Assembly: GCA_017936925.1 (NCBI GenBank)
Contig: JAGBEP010000015.1
Span: 1 to 55,603, forward strand
Length of the DNA: 55,603 nt
Source of the DNA: Clostridia bacterium
Lineage (GTDB): Bacteria; Bacillota; Clostridia; TANB77; CAG-508
Reading direction: 5' to 3'
In this document: in pieces, positions 8,203-17,275 of the stretch
How the letters are laid out: each line of letters starts with the position of its first letter
How positions within the stretch are numbered: the stretch's first letter is position 1
Translations under genes and position numbers: made by a program
Notes under the pieces: model-generated
Seen by the model: the letters and a program-made list of their open reading frames with translations, nothing else
Databases searched by the model: none
Told to the model about the DNA's origin: nothing

Positions 8203-10266
8203 ATGAATAGAAAAGGAAAGGTAATTTCTTCTGTATTCCTTAGTTTTGTGGTGATGTTTTCATTGGGAAGTTATACAGAAGCAACTGAAAGTAATTTTAC
8301 TCCAGAATATGATGTTATGTTTAATTCGAGTACAGAACAACTTAATATTGAGTATTATCCGGATAAAGAAAAGAATATAAATTGGTTTTCAAAAATGCTA
8401 AGTAATGTTGGTGCTACAATTATTCCAGAATCGTATTTACCTACTTATAAAGATCAATTAACAGTGAAAAATCAATTGATTGATGGGGTGGATACAAAAG
8501 AATGCTGGGCTTTATCTTTTACATCAGCTATGGAAGCATTTAATTACGTTAAAAATAATGCTGATAAGGGTGAAGTTTATTCAGCTAGACATGTAAATCA
8601 ATCATGTAATAGTACTTTCCTGGAAAAAGATGTAACAGAGAATCGATTGAATAGAAATATATTGACAGCTGAAGGTGGAAATTTTTATATGGCTATGACT
8701 TATGCTACTAATGGATATGGCCCGGTTTTAGAAAGTGATATGCCTTCTGATACTGCTATTCAAAAAATTGAGTATTCTGCACTTGATACGAAAAATGGTG
8801 TACAGAAACATTTAGAGGGATATGAGGAATATATTTCTGTTTATAAGTGTAAAGATTCGATTGGAAATATAACTTATTATAATAAATTTGATTATGGTGA
8901 AATTCCTACAACTGAGGCAGAATATTTAGCGTTATTTTCAAACCAATTATCTACTTCAGTAATAAAGGAATTTAGAAATAGTGTTAAGACTCAGATAAAG
9001 AATAATGGTGGAATTCTTGCTTATATTTTTGAAGGTGATGATAAAAAAGATATAAATTATAGTCTTCTAACTTATGCTGGTCAGTTTGTTAAACCAAACC
9101 ATGCAGTTCTTATTATTGGTTGGGATGATAATTATATTGCTGATGGTTGGAAAAATGAGGGAGCTTATATAGCACTAAATTCATATGGTGAAAATGAATA
9201 TGATAATGGTTATGTTTATATTTCTTATGATGATTTTTATGTTGAGCAAACTTTAGTTGGAATAAATGAATTGAATGATGTTGATTATAGTAATATATAT
9301 CAATATGATGAATTGGGAGCTAATACAAATTATTCATTAAGCGAAAATTATTCTTCTCTTTCAGCTGTAAATATTTTTGATAGAGATTCATCAAAAAGCG
9401 AAAAATTAACAGAAGTTGGTATTAGTTCTTTTGCGGATCAAGTTGTAGATGTTTATTATACAGAGAATTTTGATTCTGCTGGAAAGCCTATAAATTTTGT
9501 TCTACTTACTTCAGATGAGGATGTAATTACAGGTTATACTACTATAAGGCTAAAGGATAATATAACTTTAACAAAAAATAAATTTGCAATTTGCGTTACA
9601 TTTAAAAGTACTAAGTCTAGTAAAGCCACTATTGCTGTAGAGGCAAATTCAGATATAATAGGCTTGGATTTGTTTGAAAATGCTATTGCCAAAGCTGGAG
9701 AGTCATATCTTGTATATACCAATGGAGAAGATGCTTCTTTTGATAATAGTAAGCCATATTACTGGAGTGAGATGTATGTTTTAGATTCAAATAATAAAAA
9801 AATATATGTAAATGCAGCTATTAAGGCATGTACGTCTTCAGACAATAGTTCTGAGGGTGAATCAGATGGATCTATTACAAGTAAAGAATATACTGTAAAA
9901 AATCATATGATTACAAGGGTTCCTGTAAATACAACTATGTCTACTTTCAAATCAAAAATTACTGTTAATGGGGCATATACAATAGTTGATAAAACCAATA
10001 AAGAAGTTACAGGAAATTTAGTGAGAACAGGTTATAAAGTAAAAGTTGGAAATGATACATATGAAATTGCTGTTATTTCTGATATTTCAGGTTCAGGGGG
10101 TGATAATTATTCTAGGGCTTTGGATTTAGCTAAAATGAGAAGCCATCTTGTAGCCAGAGAAGGTTCAATATTAACAGGTGTGAATTTTGATGCTGCTGAT
10201 ATTAATGGAAATGGTACCGTCACAATTTTAGATTTGTTAAAATTGAGAGTTTTAAGTGTTCAATAA
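8203..10266 (+). CDS. Secreted papain-family (C1) cysteine protease with C-terminal dockerin
   Basis: The start is set at the ATG at 8203, which follows AAGGAGAG and begins a signal peptide (MNRKGKVISSVFLSFVVMF, cleavage near EA-TE); an ATG at 8149 in frame has no such site. The mature protein has a C1-type catalytic domain: C101 in KECWALSF, H300 in KPNHAVLIIGW, N326 in ALNSYGEN. A beta-rich region follows (about 350-560), then a small domain and a C-terminal dockerin-like pair. The second repeat is canonical (DINGNGTVTILDLLKLR) for a calcium-binding F-hand. The first (SDISGSG...ALDLAKMRSHL) carries a short insertion between its ligands. The next gene, 60 nt downstream, encodes a cohesin-like anchored protein, so the protease is probably held on the cell surface. 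The substrate is unknown. Confidence 0.85.
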   Translation: MNRKGKVISSVFLSFVVMFSLGSYTEATESNFTPEYDVMFNSSTEQLNIEYYPDKEKNINWFSKMLSNVGATIIPESYLPTYKDQLTVKNQLIDGVDTKECWALSFTSAMEAFNYVKNNADKGEVYSARHVNQSCNSTFLEKDVTENRLNRNILTAEGGNFYMAMTYATNGYGPVLESDMPSDTAIQKIEYSALDTKNGVQKHLEGYEEYISVYKCKDSIGNITYYNKFDYGEIPTTEAEYLALFSNQLSTSVIKEFRNSVKTQIKNNGGILAYIFEGDDKKDINYSLLTYAGQFVKPNHAVLIIGWDDNYIADGWKNEGAYIALNSYGENEYDNGYVYISYDDFYVEQTLVGINELNDVDYSNIYQYDELGANTNYSLSENYSSLSAVNIFDRDSSKSEKLTEVGISSFADQVVDVYYTENFDSAGKPINFVLLTSDEDVITGYTTIRLKDNITLTKNKFAICVTFKSTKSSKATIAVEANSDIIGLDLFENAIAKAGESYLVYTNGEDASFDNSKPYYWSEMYVLDSNNKKIYVNAAIKACTSSDNSSEGESDGSITSKEYTVKNHMITRVPVNTTMSTFKSKITVNGAYTIVDKTNKEVTGNLVRTGYKVKVGNDTYEIAVISDISGSGGDNYSRALDLAKMRSHLVAREGSILTGVNFDAADINGNGTVTILDLLKLRVLSVQ

Positions 10267-10326
10267 AAAGGGGTTGACGTAATGACTAAAAACGGCTATA
10301 ATAAAATAGATAAAGGAGATTTTATA

Positions 10327-11049
10327 ATGAAAAATAAGAAAATTGTAATTACGTTATTAACTATTTTGATAGTAATGTTAGCGATGGTTGGTGAATCATT
10401 TGCAGCAGATTCTTTTTCAGCAGGATTAACCCCAAATTCTTCTAGAGTAAATAAAGGGGATGTTGTAAAAGTAACTTTTAAATTATCATCAATTAATGTT
10501 GATGGAGGAGTAAATGGAATAACGGCTACGCTAAAATATGACAGTGATGTATTAACAGTTGATGAAGATGTTGCTGAATTGAATGATTGGAGCGTAACAT
10601 TTAATAAAAATAATGGAAACTTGGCTTTTGAGAAACAAGATCCGATTACAAATGATGAAGAGATTGCTACTTTTTCTTTTAAAGTTTCTGATAATACTTC
10701 TGCAACAAGTTCTACGATAAAACTTGTTTCTATAAAAGGAGCAAACTCATCTTTAAATGATGATGTACAGATTTCTGATATTTCTACTACAATAACGATA
10801 GCTTCAGCATCAGCTTCAGAGACACCAGAACCTACTGTATCAGAATCACCAAGCCCAAGTATTTCAGTTGTACCAACTCCAACTGTTACAACTACAGCTA
10901 CAGCTACATCTAATGGAACTACAGTATATAATGGAAATATGGCAGATACTGGATCAACACCAAATTATGTAATTCCATTAATTATTGCAATCGCTGTTTT
11001 GGGAATAATATCTTTTATAAATTATAAAAAGATTGATAACAAGAAATAA
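10327..11049 (+). CDS. Cohesin-domain protein with C-terminal membrane anchor
   Basis: The start is the ATG at 10327 behind AAAGGAGAT; the ATG at 10282 lacks spacing to a good site and would add 15 residues before the signal peptide. The 240-residue product has a signal peptide (IVITLLTILIVMLAMVGESFA-AD, split here as two parts), then a cohesin-fold domain of about 130 residues (GDVVKVTFKLSS, ITATLKYDSDVLTV, ATFSFKV, IKLVSIKGANS). A Ser/Thr/Pro linker follows, then MADTG, a hydrophobic helix and a basic tail (NYKKIDNKK). The end resembles a variant sortase signal or simple membrane anchor. It is cotranscribed with the dockerin protease. Cohesin-dockerin binding between the two is inferred from the family pairing. 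Confidence 0.75.
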   Translation: MKNKKIVITLLTILIVMLAMVGESFAADSFSAGLTPNSSRVNKGDVVKVTFKLSSINVDGGVNGITATLKYDSDVLTVDEDVAELNDWSVTFNKNNGNLAFEKQDPITNDEEIATFSFKVSDNTSATSSTIKLVSIKGANSSLNDDVQISDISTTITIASASASETPEPTVSESPSPSISVVPTPTVTTTATATSNGTTVYNGNMADTGSTPNYVIPLIIAIAVLGIISFINYKKIDNKK

Positions 11050-11066
11050 TAAAAAAAGAATTTTTG

Positions 11067-11094
11067 ACAACTCTTTTCGAAGGGTTGTTTTTTT
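11067..11094 (+). terminator. Terminator of the dockerin/cohesin operon
   Basis: The stem ACAACTCTT / AAGGGTTGT (11067-11075 with 11080-11088, one T-G pair) has a stable TTCG loop and a seven-T tail. Confidence 0.85.
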
Positions 11095-11107
11095 GTTTTG
11101 CTTATGG

Positions 11108-11136
11108 TTGAAATGATTCTTGAAAATGGATATAAT
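11108..11136 (+). promoter_or_regulatory. Promoter of the topoisomerase III operon
   Basis: TTGAAA at 11108-11113 and TATAAT at 11131-11136 have a 17-nt spacer. The predicted start lies about 25 nt before the topoisomerase ATG. Confidence 0.8.
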
Positions 11137-11166
11137 GAGATGTAAATAGTAAAAAAGGATATAGAA

Positions 11167-13068
11167 ATGGCTAAAAAATTGTTAATTACAGAAAAGCCTA
11201 GTGTTGCAATGGAATTTGCTAAGGCTCTTAAAATAAATACTACTAGAAAGAATGGTTATTTGGAATCTGAGGAGTGGATTATTACTTGGTGTGTGGGGCA
11301 CTTGGTGACAATGTCTTATCCTGAAAAATATGATGAAAATCTTAAAAAGTGGAGATTGGACACACTTCCATTTATTCCTAAAGAATGGAAATATGAGATT
11401 ATTCCTCAGGTGGAAAAACAATTTAATATTATAAAAGAACTTATGCAAAGGGATGATATTTCTGAGATATATAATGCAGGTGACTCTGGAAGAGAGGGAG
11501 AATATATTCAGAGGCTAGTTTTCATGATGGCTGAACCTAATCCTAATGCGGAGATGAAGAGGGTTTGGATTGATTCGCAAACAGAAGAGGAAATTTTAAA
11601 GGGAATAAAAGAAGCAAAAGATCTTTCTTATTATGATAGTTTGGCCGATTCAGCATACTTGAGAGCAAAAGAAGATTATTTAATTGGTATTAATTTTTCA
11701 AGATTGCTTTCAATTATTTTTGGGAAACGTGTAGCAAATCAGATTAATGAGGAGCGTGTTTCCATTTCTGTTGGAAGAGTAATGACTTGTGTTTTAGGAA
11801 TGATTGTTTCTAGAGAGAGAGAAATTAGAAACTTTAAGAAAACAAAATATTATAAAGTTTCTGGTGAATTTGGAGAAGAGGAGTTTTTTAAGGCAGAATG
11901 GAAGGCTATTGAAGGGTCAAAACTTTTTGAATCACCTTTGTTATATAATGAAACGGGCTTTAAAAAAGAAGATGTTGCTAAAAAATTTATTGATTCTTTA
12001 AAGGGCAAAGATGCTATTGTTGATAGTATAAAAAAATCTAAGCAAAAGGATAATCCGCCTTTGTTATTTAATTTAGCTGAGATTCAAAATGAATGCACAA
12101 AAAAATTTAAGATTAAGCCTGATGAAACTTTGGAAATTATTCAAGAATTATATGAGAAAAAATTGGTTACTTATCCAAGAACTGATGCTAGGGTTTTATC
12201 TACAGCTATTGCTAAGGAAATATCTAAAAATTTAAATGGTTTGGCTAGAGGATGCAAAAACGAAGAAGTTCAAACTATTTTGAAAAAGATGTCTGATGAA
12301 AAGTATTCAACAAATTTATTAAAAACAAAGTATGTTAATGATAGTAAGATTACAGATCATTATGCTATTATTCCTACGGGTCAGGGATTTGAGAATTTTG
12401 ATAATTTATCTGATTTAAAGAAGAATGTTTATTTACTAATAGTCAAAAGATTTCTTGCAATTTTTTATCCTGCTGCTGAGTATAATAAATTGGCACTTAC
12501 TATAAAAGTGGATACAGAAACTTTTTTTGCTAATGAAAAAGTTTGTATTAATCGTGGTTATTTGGATGTTTTAAAGGCAGAATCAGAGGAAAAAGAAAAT
12601 AATATAGAATTATTGAGCAAATTGAAAAAAGGACAGAAATTGAAGGTGAATTTACTAGAAATAAAAGAAGCAGAAACATCGCCACCTACTAGATATAATT
12701 CTGGTTCTATAATTTTGGCAATGGAAAATGCGGGGAAACTTATTGAGGATGAGGCTTTAAGAGAACAAATTAAAGGTGCTGGAATTGGAACTAGTGCTAC
12801 GAGGGCTGAAATTATAAAAAAGTTAGAAAGAATAAATTATATAGCAATTAATTCAAAGACACAGATTATTACTCCAACAGATAAAGGTGAGGCTATTTAT
12901 GATGTTGTTTTTGCTTCAATGCCAGATATGCTTAACCCTGAACTTACAGCTAGTTGGGAGAAAGGACTTGATATGGTTGCTAAAAAGGAAATTGAACCAG
13001 ATGTGTTTATGGTAAAATTAGAGAAATACATTAAAAACAAGATTGCTAAGTTAGTTGTTCCTATGTAG
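11167..13068 (+). CDS. topB: Type IA DNA topoisomerase III
   Basis: This 633-residue enzyme relaxes or decatenates DNA through a single-strand break. The N-terminal Toprim domain begins LLITEKPSVA (metal ligand E8) and has D106-S-G-R-E-G-E, in which the second Asp of the usual DxDREGE is Gly. Catalytic Tyr336 is in VTYPRTD. The C-terminal half keeps SPPTRYNSGS-like and GIGTSATRAEII motifs of topoisomerase III; here the former reads TSPPTRYNSGS. There is no C-terminal zinc-finger block, which argues against TopA. The start follows AAAAAGGA. An unknown gene begins 25 nt after the stop, so the two form one operon. Confidence 0.9.
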   Translation: MAKKLLITEKPSVAMEFAKALKINTTRKNGYLESEEWIITWCVGHLVTMSYPEKYDENLKKWRLDTLPFIPKEWKYEIIPQVEKQFNIIKELMQRDDISEIYNAGDSGREGEYIQRLVFMMAEPNPNAEMKRVWIDSQTEEEILKGIKEAKDLSYYDSLADSAYLRAKEDYLIGINFSRLLSIIFGKRVANQINEERVSISVGRVMTCVLGMIVSREREIRNFKKTKYYKVSGEFGEEEFFKAEWKAIEGSKLFESPLLYNETGFKKEDVAKKFIDSLKGKDAIVDSIKKSKQKDNPPLLFNLAEIQNECTKKFKIKPDETLEIIQELYEKKLVTYPRTDARVLSTAIAKEISKNLNGLARGCKNEEVQTILKKMSDEKYSTNLLKTKYVNDSKITDHYAIIPTGQGFENFDNLSDLKKNVYLLIVKRFLAIFYPAAEYNKLALTIKVDTETFFANEKVCINRGYLDVLKAESEEKENNIELLSKLKKGQKLKVNLLEIKEAETSPPTRYNSGSIILAMENAGKLIEDEALREQIKGAGIGTSATRAEIIKKLERINYIAINSKTQIITPTDKGEAIYDVVFASMPDMLNPELTASWEKGLDMVAKKEIEPDVFMVKLEKYIKNKIAKLVVPM

Positions 13069-13093
13069 AAAATATTAATAAATGGAGGATAAA

Positions 13094-14050
13094 ATGGATA
13101 AGAGTGTATTGGGTTTGAGATTGGCTAACGTAATAAATTCGGATTTTATTTTGAAAAAATATGCGGAGCTTACTGAAGGAAAACTAATTGGGGATAAGGA
13201 GGCATATTTTGCAAAGTTATTTAATATATCTTTGATTTTTCTTCAAATTTGTCCAGAAGAGGAAACTTGTAAACAATTTATTGATACATATTTGGATGTA
13301 GATGCTTCAAATTCAGAATATCCTGATTTATCTGTAATGCCTTTATTTTTAGAAATGTTTACTGATTTAACTGTGGCAGAAGTGTCTGAAGCTTTAAAAC
13401 ATGGTGTAGCTGTTCATTTTACTGCTCCTAAGATTGCAGAACAGATAAAATCTTCTGGTAAGATGAGTACGTTATTTTCTGATGAAGATAGAAAGTTATT
13501 ATATAAAGGGATGGCTCAAGCGGATGCAAATTCAAAGTATATTTTTACTACTGGATTTGGAATGAAAAAAGGGATTTGTGCAGGAAGTATTACTACAGGA
13601 TTTTATATGTTCCATACTCCAGAAACATTATCATTTCTTTATGGTGGGAATTTTTTCAATGGGGATAAAGAAGCTGCAATGGAGTTTTTAGAAAAAACTA
13701 CTGAGAAGATGGATCCTGAGATTAGAGATGCATTAAGAGCTAAATTGAAAAGAGTTTGGGATATGACAGCTTCTAAGGGAAAGAGAACAGCTGTGCTTAT
13801 TGATTTAGATAAGTTAAGGTATAAAACAAATAATTATTATGGTTCAAATGGTCAAATTGTTAGGGTAGAGGAGATAAGACCTTATATGCATGGGAACTTA
13901 TATGATATGCATAATATTGAGATGAATTTAATTGAAGAGGAGATTCCTACGAGTTCTCTTTTCTTTGTTGATGTACCTACAATTCCTGAACTTGATAAGA
14001 GAGTAGAGGAGATGAAAAACAAGTGCAGTAAGCTTAAAGAACAAGAATAA
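13094..14050 (+). CDS. Hypothetical protein cotranscribed with topoisomerase III
   Basis: The ATG at 13094 is preceded by GGAGG at 13084-13088 with a 5-nt spacer. The upstream in-frame ATG at 13082 overlaps that site, so it is rejected as the start. The 318-residue product is soluble, mildly acidic, alpha-rich at both ends, and has a Gly-rich centre (TTGFGMKKGICAGSITTGFY, about residues 150-170). A likely coiled-coil helix ends the protein (ELDKRVEEMKNKCSKLKEQE). No catalytic motif, signal peptide or membrane span was recognised. The only functional hint is its place directly behind topoisomerase III. Confidence 0.8.
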   Translation: MDKSVLGLRLANVINSDFILKKYAELTEGKLIGDKEAYFAKLFNISLIFLQICPEEETCKQFIDTYLDVDASNSEYPDLSVMPLFLEMFTDLTVAEVSEALKHGVAVHFTAPKIAEQIKSSGKMSTLFSDEDRKLLYKGMAQADANSKYIFTTGFGMKKGICAGSITTGFYMFHTPETLSFLYGGNFFNGDKEAAMEFLEKTTEKMDPEIRDALRAKLKRVWDMTASKGKRTAVLIDLDKLRYKTNNYYGSNGQIVRVEEIRPYMHGNLYDMHNIEMNLIEEEIPTSSLFFVDVPTIPELDKRVEEMKNKCSKLKEQE

Positions 14051-14149
14051 AAATAATTTATTATGTTTTGTATGCTACGTATTTATATATTTTATTTAGT
14101 AATTTTTGTTATTGATAAAGGCAAAAAATTAAAAATATTCGTATAGTAA

Positions 14150-14183
14150 AAGCCTGAAGATATTTATTTTTATCTTCAGGCTT
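14150..14183 (-). terminator. Terminator between convergent hypothetical gene and por operon
   Basis: A 13-bp perfect stem (14150-14162 with 14171-14183, AAGCCTGAAGATA / TATCTTCAGGCTT) has an 8-nt loop. The A run on its left gives a U run for the minus-strand transcript, so it mainly ends the por operon; it may also serve the convergent gene. Confidence 0.85.
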
Positions 14184-14193
14184 ATTTAGTAAT

Positions 14194-15147
14194 TTATTCT
14201 TTATTTGTCATTTCTTCTAGTTCTAGAAGTTCTTGCCAACGTCTATCTACTTCTGCTTGGAATTCTTGAATCATCCATTCATTTCCTGGTTTAAACATAT
14301 GTTTAAATCTTTTTTGTGGTTTTAAGAATTCTTCGATTGGTAATTTTTTAGCTGGTTTGTATGTTATATGATATTTTCCATTTACAACTTCATATAATGG
14401 CCAGTAACATGTATCTGCAGCTAATTTGTTTATTACCATTAAATCTTCTGTATTGTAACCCCATCCTCTTGGACATGGTGCTAATACATTTAAGAATGCT
14501 GGCCCTTCTGTATAGATTGCTTTTTCAGATTTTTCGTATAGGTCTTTGAAGTTTGTCATAGCTAGTGTTTGTGCAACGTATGGTAAGTGATGATTAGCCA
14601 TGATTAATGTTAAATCTTTTCTGTTTTGCATTTTTCCTGGTACTACTGATCCGGCTGGAGAAGTAGTAGTGTCAGCAAATCTAGGTGTTGCAGATGAACG
14701 TTGAATTCCTGTATTCATGTATGCACCATTATCATAACATACATAAACCATATCATGACCTCTTTCCATAGCTCCTGAAAGAGATTGTAATCCTATATCA
14801 TATGTTCCTCCATCACCACCGAATGCTATAAATTTTGTATCTTTATCTTGTGGTAATTTACCTTGTTTTTTCATTGATTGATATGCAGCTTCAGCTCCTG
14901 ATAAAGTTGCTCCTGCACATTCGAATGCTGTATGTATAAAAGAATCTTTCCATGCTGTGTATGGATAAATGAAAGTAGAAACTTCCATGCATCCTGTAGC
15001 GTTTGCTATTACAGCGTGATCTTCTGGTTTTAATGCTCTTAATATCATTCTAGCTACACTAGGTGCTCCACATCCTGCACACATTCTGTGACCTGATGTT
15101 AATCTAGAAGGTTTATTTGCCATTACTTCTTGTAAATTGTATGCCAT
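14194..15147 (-). CDS. porB: Pyruvate:ferredoxin oxidoreductase, beta subunit
   Basis: The beta subunit binds thiamine diphosphate in the enzyme that splits pyruvate (or another 2-oxoacid) with CoA into acyl-CoA, CO2 and reduced ferredoxin. In its 317 residues the TPP/Mg motif is clear: GGDGGTYDIGLQSLSGA followed by CYDNGAYMNTG. N-terminal CAGCGAP with a nearby C supplies cluster cysteines (MCAGCGAPSVAR). Its ATG overlaps the porA stop by one base, and AAGGGGGG precedes it. It is the last gene of a porG-porD-porA-porB operon. Pyruvate is the most likely substrate given this order; other 2-oxoacids cannot be excluded. Confidence 0.95.
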   Translation of the reverse strand: MAYNLQEVMANKPSRLTSGHRMCAGCGAPSVARMILRALKPEDHAVIANATGCMEVSTFIYPYTAWKDSFIHTAFECAGATLSGAEAAYQSMKKQGKLPQDKDTKFIAFGGDGGTYDIGLQSLSGAMERGHDMVYVCYDNGAYMNTGIQRSSATPRFADTTTSPAGSVVPGKMQNRKDLTLIMANHHLPYVAQTLAMTNFKDLYEKSEKAIYTEGPAFLNVLAPCPRGWGYNTEDLMVINKLAADTCYWPLYEVVNGKYHITYKPAKKLPIEEFLKPQKRFKHMFKPGNEWMIQEFQAEVDRRWQELLELEEMTNKE

Positions 15148-16328
15148 TATTTATCCCCCCTTAATCCTAAATATCTATATGGGTTTTCTGGTTTTGATTC
15201 TAGCTTTTCTAGGTCACTATATACTGATTTTATATCGTTTACAGTAGTATCTCTACCACCAATTCCATATACGTAGTTTATAGTAGGAATTGTTAATTTT
15301 TCATTGTACATTCCTGATACAACGTCTTCATATAAAGCTCCACCTTGACCATTTAATGAGTCTGCTTTATCTAAAACTGCAACTGCTTTTGCTTTTGATA
15401 AAGCTTTAGCAATTTCTTCTCCTGGGAAAGGTCTGAATACTCTTACTTTTAATACTCCGGCTTTTACACCGTTTGCTCTTAATTCGTCAGCTGCTGCTTT
15501 TGCTGTTCCTGCTGTAGAATTCATGCAAACAATTACGTATTCTGCGTCTTCTAATTTATATTCTTCGAATAATCCGTATTTTCTACCTGTCATTTTTTCA
15601 AATTCTTCAGCTACTTCTAAGATGACTTTTTTAGCATTTTTCATGGCTATGGCTTGTTGAGCTTTATGTTCAAATAAATATGCTTGTAGGTCTAATGGAC
15701 CAACTGCCATTGGATTTTCTGAATCTAGTAAGTAATGTTCAGGGGTATATTTTCCAACAAATTCTTTTACTTTATCATCTTCGATTAACTCGATATTTTC
15801 AATAGAGTGTGATGTTATAAATCCATCTTGGCATACCATTAAAGGTAATAGAACATCTTTGTGTTCGGCAATTCTATTTGCCATTATAGTATTATCATAT
15901 GCTTCTTGATTGTTTTCTGAAAATAGTTGTATCCAACCACTGTCACGAGCGCCCATTGCATCAGAGTGGTCGTTGTGAATATTTAATGGCCCTGATACAG
16001 CTCTATTTACTAATGACATTACTATAGGTAGTCTTAGGCTTGATGCTATGTAAATCATTTCCCACATAAGTGATAAACCGTTTGCTGATGTAGCTGTCAT
16101 TGTTCTAGCTCCAGCAGATTCAGATCCAATACATGCACTCATTGCACTGTGCTCACTTTCAACAGCTACAAAGTTTGTGTCTACTTGTCCATTACTTACG
16201 AAAGTAGAAAAATATTGTGGTATTTCTGTTGATGGAGTGATAGGGAAGGCTGCTACTACATCTGGGTTAATTTGTTTCATAGCTGTTGCTACAGCTTCAT
16301 TTCCACTTAATCTTTCACGAATTCCCAT
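15147..16328 (-). CDS. porA: Pyruvate:ferredoxin oxidoreductase, alpha subunit
   Basis: This 393-residue subunit has the pyrimidine-binding domain near the start (VVAAFPITPSTEIPQYFSTF, with the ESEHSA element containing the TPP-activating Glu). Domain II follows (YVIVCMNSTAGTAKAA, then GVLKVRVFRPFPGEEI). It pairs with PorB in the heterotetrameric enzyme. An AAAGGAGG site precedes the ATG and overlaps the end of porD, only 1 nt separating the coding regions. The tight packing points to translational coupling. Confidence 0.95.
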   Translation of the reverse strand: MGIRERLSGNEAVATAMKQINPDVVAAFPITPSTEIPQYFSTFVSNGQVDTNFVAVESEHSAMSACIGSESAGARTMTATSANGLSLMWEMIYIASSLRLPIVMSLVNRAVSGPLNIHNDHSDAMGARDSGWIQLFSENNQEAYDNTIMANRIAEHKDVLLPLMVCQDGFITSHSIENIELIEDDKVKEFVGKYTPEHYLLDSENPMAVGPLDLQAYLFEHKAQQAIAMKNAKKVILEVAEEFEKMTGRKYGLFEEYKLEDAEYVIVCMNSTAGTAKAAADELRANGVKAGVLKVRVFRPFPGEEIAKALSKAKAVAVLDKADSLNGQGGALYEDVVSGMYNEKLTIPTINYVYGIGGRDTTVNDIKSVYSDLEKLESKPENPYRYLGLRGDK

Positions 16329-16329
16329 T

Positions 16330-16623
16330 TTAGACCTCCTTTTCTATAGCTTTGAAAGGACATACTTTTGCACATACCATGCATCCTTTACAAGCATCAT
16401 AATTAAAATCTGTTCTTTTTTTATCTTTTGTTACTGGTATAGCGTCATCTGGACATACAGGCCAACATAAACCGCATTGTTTACATTTTTCTGGTATCCA
16501 TATAGGTTTTTGACTACGCCAATCACCAGTTTTAAATTCCTTAGCATTTCCAGCAGTGTAAATATTTCCACCAATTGTTAGGTCTTGATAAGGAGTTTTT
16601 GGGTTTAATTTATCTTCAGTCAT
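16330..16623 (-). CDS. porD: Pyruvate:ferredoxin oxidoreductase, delta (ferredoxin) subunit
   Basis: This 97-residue ferredoxin-like subunit carries two [4Fe-4S] clusters: CKQCGLCWPVCP and CKGCMVCAKVCP, both complete CxxCxxCxxxCP motifs. It passes electrons from the TPP site to free ferredoxin. The N-terminal 35 residues (NPKTPYQDLTIGG...) are typical of PorD. The gene lies 39 nt behind porG and 1 nt ahead of porA. Confidence 0.95.
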   Translation of the reverse strand: MTEDKLNPKTPYQDLTIGGNIYTAGNAKEFKTGDWRSQKPIWIPEKCKQCGLCWPVCPDDAIPVTKDKKRTDFNYDACKGCMVCAKVCPFKAIEKEV

Positions 16624-16662
16624 AGTTTTTTACCATTCCTTTCTTTATTTTTTGTTGATATG

Positions 16663-17244
16663 CTAGTTTACTTTTTCAACTTGTTCTAATGCCATTTGTA
16701 AGGCTTTCATATTTCCGTCGATTACTTCTGGCTTTTTAGCAAATTTGTGCTTAAATGATCCAATCATGTCATTTAAGAATTCTTCTTCAGTCATAATTTT
16801 ACTTACTTTTACAATTGCTGCAAGCATAGGTGTGTTTGGAAAATATTTTCCAAGAGCTTCTATAGATATTTTTCTTGCATCGATTTTGTAAATTTCACCT
16901 TTGTAGTCTTTTAGAACATTTTTTAAATATTCATTGTCTTTTGTTGTGTTAATTACGATTGCTCCTGTTTCTTTTAATCCAGCAGCAACATTTACAGATT
17001 CTAATAGAGTATCATCTACAACAACAACATAGTCTGGTTCATAAATGTTGCTATGTATTGTTATTGGTGTGTTGCTTATTCTATTATAAGCTGTAATTGG
17101 TGCACCCATTCTTTCTGGTCCATATTCAGGAAAACCTTGAATATATTTTCCAGTATTGAATGCTGCATCAGCAAGTAGAAGAGAAGCTGTTTTAGCACCT
17201 TGACCGCCTCTACCATGCCATCTGATTTCTATTAAGTTATCCAT
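16663..17244 (-). CDS. porG: Pyruvate:ferredoxin oxidoreductase, gamma subunit
   Basis: This 193-residue subunit belongs to the POR/KOR gamma family, with the N-terminal signature EIRWHGRGGQGAKTAS and the FPEYGPERMGAP segment that helps bind CoA. It is the first por gene, behind TAAGGAGG, and lies 31 nt after the unknown membrane protein gene. The separate gamma, delta, alpha and beta genes are the four-subunit form of the enzyme, not the single-chain form common in many Clostridia. Confidence 0.95.
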   Translation of the reverse strand: MDNLIEIRWHGRGGQGAKTASLLLADAAFNTGKYIQGFPEYGPERMGAPITAYNRISNTPITIHSNIYEPDYVVVVDDTLLESVNVAAGLKETGAIVINTTKDNEYLKNVLKDYKGEIYKIDARKISIEALGKYFPNTPMLAAIVKVSKIMTEEEFLNDMIGSFKHKFAKKPEVIDGNMKALQMALEQVEKVN

Positions 17245-17275
17245 TTTAGTATTCCTCCTTATTTATTTTATTATA

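Noticed and set aside
11479..11500. Broken Toprim motif as evidence for inactive topoisomerase
   Set aside because: Gly in place of the second Asp of DxDREGE occurs, to my recollection, in other Firmicute topoisomerase III proteins; the catalytic Tyr and other motifs are intact.
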